In this document: one piece after another, positions 54,890 to 64,000 of the stretch | Layout of the letters: every line of letters starts with the position of its first letter | Numbering within the stretch: the first letter of the stretch is position 1 | Source: Atherix ibis | Taxonomy: Eukaryota > Arthropoda > Insecta > Diptera > Athericidae | Assembly: GCA_958298945.1 (NCBI GenBank) | Contig: OY282609.1 | Location: forward strand, 31,531,212-31,595,211 | Length of the DNA: 64,000 bases | Direction of reading: 5' to 3' | Notes under the pieces: generated by a model | Seen by the model: only the letters and a program-made list of their open reading frames with translations | The model's database searches: none | What the model was told of the DNA's origin: nothing | Program-made: the position numbers and the translations under genes

Positions 54890-56097
54890 CACTAAACGGT
54901 GGTGTTGGGTAAGTTAAGAGTATTTAATGTGCGCCGCTTTCTGTATTTTTATGTGACTTTATTTATTTTTGCTTTTTTGTTGTTTTGGTTACCTTTTAAA
55001 TGAGTGTGCTTGGAAAATAAAAGAAATTCTCATAAAAATGATTGATTTTCTTCATCTGCTATTATCATTTTTTTTCCTATTTTTTTTTTCGTGGGTAATA
55101 ATAAAGGGGCGAGGAAGAGACGGCGGGTGCTCTGGTGTGAAACTGTTCAGCAGGGCAAATAAGCTATAATTAAAAAGTTTGAAGAGTGAATTAATTTGTT
55201 TTGGTTTTTATTTGTTCTTCAAATCCTAAAGGTTAGATTTGGTTTATTATAAAAGCTTCAAATTATAGTAAATTTGCATGTTCGTTTAGAGTAATTTTAA
55301 GGCTATTAATCTATATGGTTTAATGATATTTATTTTTCTGTTCTGAACTAATTTTCTAAAGAACCAATAAAAAGAAATTAGATAAAAATTGAAGTTTGTA
55401 CTGTTTTTGTTGTGTTTCGTATTTGAATTTTTTTTTTTTTGAAAAAAAAACTTTACTTTTATTGATTAATCAATTTTAGTGGATTTTGCCAAATGGACTC
55501 ATACTCGTGACGCTGCAGAGTAGACTCTGTTCCTCATCTCAGATACAAAAAAATAAGGTCTTATAAACTTATGTGCATTTTTGACTTATCTACTTAGGGC
55601 ATCACTGTTTTTATTTTTTTTTATTTTTGTATAGCAAATTGTCTTTTTCATGGATAACTGTCGTTATTTAGAAGGTTTTTAAAAATATTTTTAATAAGAA
55701 AATAAGACTAAAATTTTGTAAACAATTACCTACCAGACCACCCCCCCCCCCTCCCCCCCCAATCATACGATTAAGTAATATTTTTTTTTTAGTTTTCTTA
55801 ATTTCTATTAAAAAAAATAACGAAAAACCAACTACCATACTGGACTCGTCTTTGGAGAGTCAAGTTATGGTTAGTTTTTGCGTTATTTCGATAGAAGCTT
55901 GCTTTTCAAATTTGGTAAGGTCTTTGGAATTTTTAATTACTAACTCTATGAAGATCATTACAAAATATAAAATACTCGTAAGTGCGTAAATAAAGTAAAG
56001 GATTGTGTTCCTTCTTGCATACATTTGTGTAGATTTTTTATGGAGACGTGATACCTACTGACATCTAGTTGTTGATGTCAAATTCTAAAAGCATAAT
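54890..56097. other. AT-rich DNA with homopolymer tracts
   Basis: Contains long T and A runs (55430-55450) and a C-rich tract (55740-55760). No gene recognised. Confidence 0.5.
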
Positions 56098-56838
56098 TAC
56101 CCTTTTCTGTTTACCAATTCTGGTCTACCCCTTTTCTGTTTACCCATTCTGGTCTATCTTTTTGAAGGGCGATATTCAATTTGGATAATTGCTGACAATA
56201 TCGTTCTGCTGTAATTGTCTGATTGCGTTCCAAGAGTTCAAAATACACAATACCCTTGCAATCCCACCAAACACAAAACATAACTTTTTTTTGATGGATT
56301 TCGGCTTTCGAAGTTGTTAATGGGGCTTGTCCAGATATAGCCCAATGTCTTTTTCTTAACACGTTGTTGTACACGACCAATTTCTCATCTCCCGTTACTA
56401 AACGATGCAAAAAAGGATCATGTTTTTGTCTCGCACTCAAAGCAACGCACGTTGAAACACGATCCAATAAATTGGCAGCCGACAATTTATGAGGTGAAAC
56501 CATCCCTATACGCTTCAAATGTCTTAATACGGTTGTTTGGTTGACTCCCATCATCGACTCGATATCCCTGGTGGTTAGACGTGGATTGGTGTCAATTATG
56601 ACTTTTAACTTGTCATCATCAGACTGCAATGGCCGCCCGGTACGTGAAAAATCCCCAGATCGGAATTTTGTAAATCACCTTCGTACCTGTCGAACTTCGA
56701 TGACATCTTCTCCATATACACTTCGCAAATATTTTTGGTTGCCACACTCGCGGTATTATTTTGCATCGACATTTTGAAAAAATACAAGGGCTCTTCACTG
56801 TACTCTGGCCAGGCCAAAACTGAATAGAAAGTAGAGGA
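56098..56838 (-). pseudogene. mariner fragment, relative of 26744-28031
   Basis: The N-terminal part MSMQNNTASVATKNICEVY has a deletion and a frameshift. Then DKLKVIIDTNPRLTTRDIES, NQTTVLRHLKRIGMVS, HKLSAANLLDRVSTCVALSA, RLVTGDEKLVVYNNVLRKRH (first Asp) and KKVMFCVWWDCKGIVYFELL follow. It ends after PEWVNRKGVDQNW, short of the second Asp. A 31-bp tandem duplication, CCCCTTTTCTGTTTACCAAT and on, lies at the cut end (56100-56160). Neither inverted repeat is present; the N-terminal flank is lost near 56838. Confidence 0.87.
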
Positions 56839-57346
56839 AAACGATTATAACCAATAACAACCACCTCAATTTTGTAGAATTAATTTGCGGAGAGTTTTAA
56901 AACACGCCATTTTCCATAAAATGGTAGCGTATCCCAAAATGCTTGCATACTTTTGTTGACATTTAGATAATTATAGCGGAATATGAAAGCTTAAGTGCGT
57001 TTTTTTATTAAATTACGAACAATTAAGTATAAATTAATACATTTGCATAAATAGTTTTATTTTTCACAACAGCAGCAAATAGGAAGTTTTTGTTTCAGAA
57101 TACAAATTGTTTCGTGAAAGGTTATTTTGAGAGTGTGTGCATTCCTACGAATGTATTCTCGAAACTAATTTGAACAGAATTTTTGTGTAGAGGCCTATCC
57201 AGTTTTAAAATCTGAGTCTATAATTGTCTATATTAATTGACAAAACGATTGCTAATTAAAATTATATAAAATCCATAAAGCTAACCAAATTACATAAAAG
57301 TTGTTAAGCCTACCTTTAGAACTATGAATGCTTTTTTTTTTAAATA
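56839..57346. other. AT-rich DNA, nothing recognised
   Basis: Spacer before the next mariner. Confidence 0.45.
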
Positions 57347-58608
57347 ACAGTTCGGCAGAAAAGTTTAGAACGAAACACAGTAGAAATATTTTTTTTTGCA
57401 AAATTCATTTTTATTATTCAGCATAGTTGCCTTCGATCTTCCAACTTTTCGATACCATTTTTATAGTACTCTTTCGGTTTTGCCTCAAAATAGGCCTCAG
57501 TTTCGGCAATCGGTCTTAAATTTCTTGCCAGCGAGCATTCTCTTGAGGTCTGCAAACAGGAAAAAGTCGCTGGGGGCCAGATCTGGAGAATACGGTGGAT
57601 GGGGAAGCAATTCGTAGCCCAATTCATTGAGTTTGACCATCGTTTTCATCGACTTGTGACACGGTGCATTGTCTTGGTGAAACAACACTTTTTTCTTCTT
57701 CAAATGAGGCCGTTTCTTAGCGATTTCTTTCTTCAAACGATCCAATAACGCTATATAATAGTCGCTGTTCATCGTCTGTCCCTTCTGGAGATAGTCAATG
57801 AATATTATACCATGCGCACCCCAAAATACAGACGCTATCACCTTGCCAGCCGACTGTTGCGTCTTTCCACGCTTTGGATTCGGTTCGTCTCTCGCTCTCC
57901 AGTCTGCCGACTGCCGATTGGACTCTGGAGTGTAGTGACGGAGCCATGTTTCATCTATTGTCACATATCGACGCAAAAATTCGGGTTTATTGCGCTTGAA
58001 CAGCTCCAAACACTGCTCAGAATCATCAACACGTTGTTGTTTTTGGTCCACAGTGAGCTCACGCGGCACCCACTTTGCACACAGCTTTCGCATGCCCAAA
58101 TATTCATGCACGATATGTCCAACACGCTCTTTCGATATCTTCAGAGTCTCAGCTATCTCGCTCAACTTCACTTTACGGTCATTTAAAATTATTTTGTGGA
58201 TTTTTTTGATGTTTTCTGCCGTCACCACCTCTTTTGGGCGTCCACTGCGTTCTGCATCAACTGTGCTCGTACGACCAGTTCGAAATTGACGAAACCAATA
58301 TTCCCCACAGTTGAAATAGCTGGAGCAGAGTCCAGGTAACGTTTGTCAAACCATGCTTTGGTTTCCACTGTATTTTTTTTCATCAAAAAGCAATGCTTTA
58401 TCAATACACGAAATTCGTCTTTATCCATTTTTTTTTTCAATAACAAAAGTTGCTCCACTCAAAATGCTATATGTCACGAACCAATCGACCGATTGCTGTC
58501 AAATTTTGACAGGAATTATTTGAAGCATGGTGCTTTGTGATAATTAAGTAGATTTTTGCAAGAGGCGCCATCTAGACGTCATGGTTCTCAACTTTTCAGC
58601 CGAACTGT
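57347..58608 (-). mobile_element. mariner, full length, sister of 1-330
   Basis: The left end ACAGTTCGGCAGAAAAGTTT and the inverted right end ACAGTTCGGCTGAAAAGTTG pair well. TA lies at 57345-57346 and 58609-58610. The length is 1,262 bp. The left 280 bp are nearly identical to 1-330, but flanking sequence is unrelated. Confidence 0.95.
57418..58428 (-). pseudogene. mariner transposase, frameshifted at both ends
   Basis: The ATG at 58428 starts MDKDEFRVLIKHCFLMKKNT; the first helix-turn-helix continues VETKAWFDKRYLDSAPAIS before a frameshift (YWFRQFRTGRTS continues in another frame). From 58228 a 243-codon frame reads VTAENIKKIHKIILNDRKVK, LSEIAETLKISKERVGHIVH (second helix-turn-helix), AKWVPRELTVDQKQQRVDDS, VTIDETWLRHYTPESN (first Asp), GKVIASVFWGAHGIIFIDYL, FHQDNAPCHKSMKTM (second Asp) and YSPDLAPSDFFLFADLKRML (third Asp). 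It stops after KKFKTDCRN at 57497. The C-terminus continues in another frame, as in 1-262, but with a further 24-25 nt deletion near 57435. Catalytic residues are all present in one frame, yet both termini are broken. Confidence 0.92.
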
Positions 58609-59964
58609 TATTCATTTAAAATTTATAAAATTAAAGAAAAAAAAACTTATATTTTTTAAATGATTTAATGTTTATAAAAAAAATAAGTAAAAAGGCAAAA
58701 ATGGTTGAAAAATTTAAAAAATAAACTGCCTAACTTCTTTAGACTTTTTTGTTCTAAAATCAAAATTTTGCCCTAAAAACTTGTCGAAAACAATCAAAGC
58801 AAAAAATATTGACAGTTAAATTTTAATAAACTTTAAAGTTTTTAATAAAGTTTTAAGCCGAAAATTTTTGTAATTATTAGGAAAATCACACATATTTCTA
58901 ATTTTTGTAATAAAAATTGTATTATAATTTTTTTTTTTTTAAAATGAAGGAATAATGAAACATTTAAAAAAATATTGAAAAACTATATAAAAATGGAAAA
59001 AGTTTTAAGAAATTAAAAATGCGCAAAATAAAATATTTTTTAGCGTTTCATGAAAATTTCTTTAGAAATAGAAATTTATTTTTGAGCTAGTTTCTAGTTG
59101 GTACAATAACCTATTTATCTATCGGAGGAGTCTTTTGAGTACATGTAAGAACTGATAACATTAATTAATTGTGGGCAATCGCTCGAAATAATCTTCGGTT
59201 AACACCAATTACGATACAATTGTGGACACCCACCTAAGTGATCGTATTTTTAACAGAGAAAAGTATCTCCGCTAATTAAGATCATCGCATAACAACACAG
59301 TACAGCTCACAATATTTGCTACGGTTTTTTTCAAGTTTAGATTAAATACAATCAAAAAAGCTGTCTTGTCTTAGCTAAGTCCATAAGAAAACGAATGCAC
59401 TTGCGTTCATCACTTCTACACTTTTCCAAATTTTTTCTTAATTTTCTTATAAAAATATTTTGAATTACTCATCGTTAAATATTCTTTTTTTACAGTTAAA
59501 ATATATAAAAATAAATAATTAAAAAAATTAAAGGAAAAACCACTTAAAAAAGGGTGAAAAAATGCTCAGCTAAGAAAAGGAAAAAAACAAACACCTACAA
59601 ATAATTCAAAAAAAAGTTAAAATCAATAAAAATTAAATTAAAAAAAACAACAAATAACAACGTTTCTTATCAGACCAAAAATAAAATTCCATTTGAGTAA
59701 AAAAAAAAGAAGGGAAAAAAACACTTTCTAAACTCTTCGTTCATGTTTTTAGTGAAGCTCTGATAGGAACCAATTGCATTTTGTCCAAAACCTTTCTTAC
59801 CAAGTAGCTTAAGGACTTAACTTGACCGACTATGAGCAACAAGAATCGGTTCCAATTGGCAGTCAATGTCAAAAATCAAGTCAACAATCAAAAAGTCAAA
59901 TCAACAAGATTCCAATTTGAGATGCAAAACTTTCCATCAAAATCCAATTCAAGTAGTTTAAGTA
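58609..59964. other. very AT-rich DNA, nothing recognised
   Basis: Extremely AT-rich, with poly(A)/poly(T) runs throughout and hardly any sequence complexity between 58620 and 59700. No features seen. Confidence 0.5.
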
Positions 59965-60863
59965 TTGGGTTTTCCAGTAAGAGTAATATGATTTCTAAGT
60001 GACGTTTCGGCCATTTGTTATATGTCATGATCTGTCATTTTTTTCCATTGTATTCATTGATGCTTACAATTTTATCATGGAGAGATATACGCAAGAACAA
60101 AGTTTACAAATTATTCAATTTTATTATCAAAATAATCGTTCTTCAATTGCAACTTTTCGTGCGCTCACTTTCATCTGGTGGTGCGGTAAATAAACAAACC
60201 TGTCGATTCTGATGCGAAGAAAATCCACAAATTCTTCATGAGCACCCATTACATTCACATAAATTGACAGTTTGGTGTGGTTTTTGGTCTGCTGGAATCA
60301 TCGGTCCGTACTTCTTTCGAAATGAAGCTGGTAGCACCGTTACTGTCAATGGAGAGCGGTGTAGATCAATGATAAGCAACTTTTTATGGCCGAAATTGGA
60401 AGAAGTTGATCTTGACAACATCTGGTTCAAACAAGACGGGGCTACGTGCCACACAGCACGTGCAACAACCAAATTATTGCGAGAAAAGTTTAGAGATTCG
60501 ATTATTTCAAGAAATTGTGACATTGAATGGCCTCCAAGAAAATGTTATTTAACCCCACCCATTGTGGGATTATTTGAAGTCATAGGTCTTTAGCAATAAA
60601 CCAGACTCTCCTCAAGCTTTAGAAGTCAATATTGAACGTGCTATTCATGACATCCGACTTGATTTAGTGGAAAAAGTGCTCAAAAATTGGGTTCATCGAA
60701 TTCGTTCCTGCAAAAGAAGTCGTGGAGGTAATTTGAATGACGTTTTATTCAGGACTTATTGTATCGATTGTACTTCATATTAAATAAAAAACATTTGAAT
60801 TTACTTAGCAATTAGTGTATTTTTTTTAAAAAGAAATCATACCAAACTTTTTGGAAAACCCTA
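59965..60863 (+). mobile_element. DD41D element, internally deleted
   Basis: The ends are TTGGGTTTTCCAGTAAGAGT on the left and, inverted, TAGGGTTTTCCAAAAAGTTT on the right. TA lies at 59963-59964 and 60864-60865. The pattern TA, two bases, GGG at the border is shared with the DD41D elements at 36579 and 33315. The 899-bp length reflects a central deletion of about 400 bp. Confidence 0.87.
60077..60780 (+). pseudogene. DD41D transposase with internal deletion
   Basis: The N-terminus MERYTQEQSLQIIQFYYQNN then RSSIATFRAL is the usual start of this family. It is then joined, out of frame near 60180-60230, to the middle of the catalytic domain: KLTVWCGFWSAGIIGPYFFR then NEAGSTVTVNGERCRSM, IWFKQDGATCHTARATTKLL (second Asp), IISRNCDIEWPPRKCYLTP (the third Asp block is shifted; LDFFLW is damaged). 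The C-terminus (NIERAIHDIRLDLVEKVLKN, IRSCKRSRGGNLNDVLF) is in another frame to about 60780. The first Asp region is deleted. Confidence 0.85.
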
Positions 60864-60879
60864 TACAAGTTGTAGCAGA

Positions 60880-61080
60880 GGCGATTACGCGGACGAACTA
60901 TTAACAAGGTTAAGCAGGTGCTGGTGTGGATAGTGCTTGACGGGAGGTGCCCGCATCGAAATTTTTCAACTCCGTCAAGTGGAAAAAAGTAAATTTTTGC
61001 GGGCAAATTTGCATTTGGTGACCGACGACGTTGTTTTACAGCAGCGCATCACCGCCACAGGCAAAATGAGCCTGTGGCGA
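60880..61080 (+). other. GC-richer segment with weak 5S rRNA-like similarity
   Basis: The segment GGTTAAGCAGGTGCTGGTG, then TGGATAGTGCTTGACGGGAG and GTGCCCG, can be lined up by eye with the internal promoter region of insect 5S rRNA genes (AAGCAG..., TTAGTACTT..., GATGGG...). The match is partial, and no flanking 5S sequence is visible. It could be a 5S-derived repeat or chance. A small stem, AGGCTCATTTTGCC / CACAGGCAAAATGAGCCTGT, lies nearby at 61055-61078. Confidence 0.25.
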
Positions 61081-64000
61081 GCCATTTTTTGTTTCTAGGT
61101 GCGAAGTGCTAGATTGAAGGGAACGACATTTTTTTTACTCTGATCAAAATGAGTGATAACTCAAACGAAAGGTCTCGACGAGTCCTTTGTCGGAATCTAG
61201 TCGAGAGTCCTGGCAAGGGTGTCCTTTCCGAGGTATGGCCCAAAGAGTACCCGAAAATCGACCTACTTCAAACTGCCAAAACTAGGTCAAGTATCCTCAC
61301 GCGATTTTTCAACTATTTTTTTATGATAGTTTCTACAAAGTACTATTTATTGATTTGAAGATATTTAGGGTCAAGGATATCTCAAGGACACTGGACACTT
61401 CTAAAAAAGTCAATTTTTCGAATTTTGAAAAACACGACTTTTTTAAATTATATTTTCGGCTATTTACCATTAGACTTTTGAATCATATTTGGTGTCGACT
61501 AAAACCACAGGAGTTGTACTATCTAAGTAGTTAGAAATAATTTCCGAAATCATACTATTACCGACATTTATTCAAGGTCAAACATAGTATATTTTTAAAA
61601 AAAAATGTTCATTTTCAGACGCCATTTTCTCGAAAACTAACGGTCCGAAAAATCTGTCACTGGTATCGCCCAAAAGCCCAATTCTGGTTCTTTGCAAACA
61701 GATAAGATACTATACTAGATTAAAGGTCCTTAAGGATTATACTGGATCCTTCCAAAAAACGTTTTTTTTTCGAAAATGACGCCATTTTCGAAATTTGAAA
61801 AAACTTCTAGAACAAAAGTTTCTTATATTTATGGGTCCTATAAAATATCCAAAGCTCATTGTGATATCTCGACATAATCCAAAAAAATGGGTCAAAAATC
61901 TCGGATTTTGACCCAAAAAAAATTTTTTTTTTACGGTCCAATTTTTATTTTATTTTTCACACTCGTAGAGGACCTTAAACGAAGCTATTTGAAGTACTAA
62001 CTATGAAAATTGATGGAATAGTTTTTGAGATAGGCAATGTCAAAGTTTGCTTTTTCACAATTTTCTAAGTGATTTTCGCGGTCAACCAGGAACGGAAGTG
62101 GCTGCTGATTTTTCATTTCCGGATAGTGTACTGCATTGGATTTGTAAAAATAAATCTAAACTTTGCTAACTGGACCTCTGGTAAATCTTTAAAAATTTAA
62201 GGAAAAATCTTGGAAAATTTGAGTTTTTGTTACGTAAATCTTATTTTATGGTTAAAAATAGTAAAATTTTACAACTTGCAGAATAATTTTCATAGCAAAA
62301 TTCCAACTTCTCGAACAAAATTTAAATTTATTTTATATGAAAAACGTCCAGAAAAAGATACAAAAATTTTCTTATTTAACAATTTAAGGTTTTTAAGGCT
62401 TACTTGCTGCTAAATGATGCATGAAGGGTTTTTATGAGCTTATTTTTTATCCTTTAGCGAAAGTTAAAGTCCGACTAGTCGTTATGGTAAATATTATGTT
62501 CAGAAGGAAAATAGGCAGTCAGTTCTCAACAGAAAAATAATAAAAAATAAAGATTCTATTAGCTAATAACGAACTGATAATAGGTTAATAAAAAATTATG
62601 AAAGTGAGAAAAAAAAACGTTAAAAATAATAAATCTGTAAAAATGCATTTAAAACGAACGTTGAACTCTTCACAGAACTAGGAGAGCTGGACATTCACAT
62701 ACTTTCCTTGTTAGGATTTTCCACCTACACCTAAAAGCATGTAAATGGAAGAGTCCAGCTTTTGTGATTATTAATTTTATCTAAAAAAAACCTCGTCGCA
62801 AACCAATTCTCCCTCCCCCCGCTCAGTCAGTTAGACAAAATACCCTCACACAAAGAGAAAAATTGAAAGCAAATCCTAAAACCATCCTTTTTTACCCTTC
62901 GACCTACGACAGAACCACAACCAACGAGTTCGTGGTTGCAAAAATTCGGTAAGAAAGCCTCCCTTCCCCCTACGCAATTACTAGTACAATTCCAGGTTTT
63001 TGTTTTGTAAAAAAATTTAGAAAATTAATTCAAATCCCAGACTCCCTATTCTATCCAAACTAAAAACCGACAAATAATAAAATTACGTGAAAGTTAAATA
63101 ATAAAAAATATAATTTACCGCACAAAAAAAAATGCATTCGTCAAAAGGATCAAAAGGCAAAAATTATGGCTGCGTTCAACCATTGATCAAAAAGTTTCGC
63201 AATTCAATTTTGACTGAACTTTGATGTTGGAAAAAACGGAAATGAAAAATCAAAAATATGAAAAAAGAAAAATACTCAACATGGGAGGGTGAAGGGGGGG
63301 CTGTGGGAGATCTGTTCGAATGGAGCAGAGGTTAGGTCGTTGTTTGGTGGCATTCAGTAGTGAAAAACGGTGGTTAGTTTAGCTGAAAAGTGAAAACTCG
63401 TAAAGTCACCACTCCATTCTGGCTGGGCTATGAGGAATTTTTTTATGTGGAAGGTCCTTGTTCTGTATTAAATTTCTATTTGGTGAACAAATGAGGCCAT
63501 GCTAAGCAGTCTGGTTTCAATAACTAATCGGGATCAACTCTAATAAAAACAACAACAGAACTCATTATTGTAGTTTTCCAATTTTGGTTAAAATTTTAAT
63601 GAGCGCTAATTGGTCGATGATTACTTGAATAAAAGGCAAATTCCAACAAGGAGAATTTCCGAAATTCATACTTCCTTTGAAGGAGCAGACGTCCTCTGCT
63701 ATTCCAAGAAAGTTTACACTTCGAAAATTCCATTGAGAGAAAATTCATTCATATTCACACTTGGCTGGGCTGTTCATCTGTTGCTGCGTACAGATTCTAT
63801 TCCCAACATTTTCCATCTCACCTTAAGCCGTTCCCATTTGATGTGTCGTCGAGGTGTCTAGACTTCGAATCAATCAGACGTCACGTAAATGCAATGTGAT
63901 TAATTTTTTCGATTGAACAAACGCTTTTCATACATTTTTACAGAGAATACGAGCCACAAAGACGTAATCATCGCGCGTTAAGCTGACGCTTAAATTCTAC
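61081..64000. other. AT-rich DNA, unclassified
   Basis: 61140-62110 has a uniform texture: repeated phrases such as GACGCCATTTTC (61619 and 61780), TTCGAAAATGACG and TTTTGACCC, suggestive of an unknown repetitive element. I cannot find its ends. 62800-63850 holds short C-rich and G-rich patches and the open frame 63610-63861, without motifs. No host exon can be supported. Confidence 0.45.

Overview
This window looks like intergenic or intronic DNA from an insect, possibly a dipteran; the species cannot be fixed from the sequence. The evidence is strong AT-richness, long homopolymers, an unusually dense set of Tc1/mariner-superfamily transposons, Jockey/R1-type non-LTR retrotransposon fragments, a tRNA-derived SINE and several satellite arrays. 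I found no convincing host protein-coding gene. Almost every recognisable coding stretch is a transposase, a reverse transcriptase or a remnant of one. The only long intact gene is a mariner transposase at 53805-54821.

Layout. 1-330: 3' end of a mariner, with a near-identical sister at 57347-58608. 1870-4851: a degenerate mariner, an RNase H/C-terminal scrap of a non-LTR element, and another mariner. 5182-6421: mariner with ends. 7080-9240: broken Jockey-like retrotransposon. 9651-10927: two abutting mariner pieces. 10928-13425: AT-rich DNA. 13426-14830: non-LTR 3' end with its tail repeated in tandem. 15498-18334: three-layer nest of mariners. 20098-21249: long-inverted-repeat mariner derivative and a 148-bp chimeric element. 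23730-26480: satellite cluster with a 1.5-kb array of an 8-bp unit. 26744-28031: near-intact mariner. 29183-30981: Mos1-like mariner carrying a SINE. 32795-33170: duplicated mariner patch between 42-bp direct repeats. 33315-38522: DD41D elements, further mariners and a nested R1-like retrotransposon. About 40030-42360: diverged ~165-bp satellite. 42788-60863: nine more mariner-type elements or fragments, plus a second block of the 12-bp minisatellite. 60880-64000: unclassified AT-rich DNA.

The elements fall into at least ten mariner lineages, told apart by inverted-repeat sequence and transposase type, and comprise about 28 copies or fragments in 64 kb. Most carry stops, frameshifts or internal deletions. 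Terminal inverted repeats flanked by TA could be read for many, giving exact boundaries. Nesting, shared junctions and shared defects give a relative history: defective copies were mobilised in trans, rearranged derivatives amplified, and elements repeatedly inserted into or fused with each other. The strongest leads are the rearranged family with ~183-bp inverted repeats, the recurrent fusion of that family with Mos1-like elements, the 148-bp two-lineage chimera, the two near-identical copies sharing one frameshift, the SINE with internal tandem repeats, and the intact transposase.
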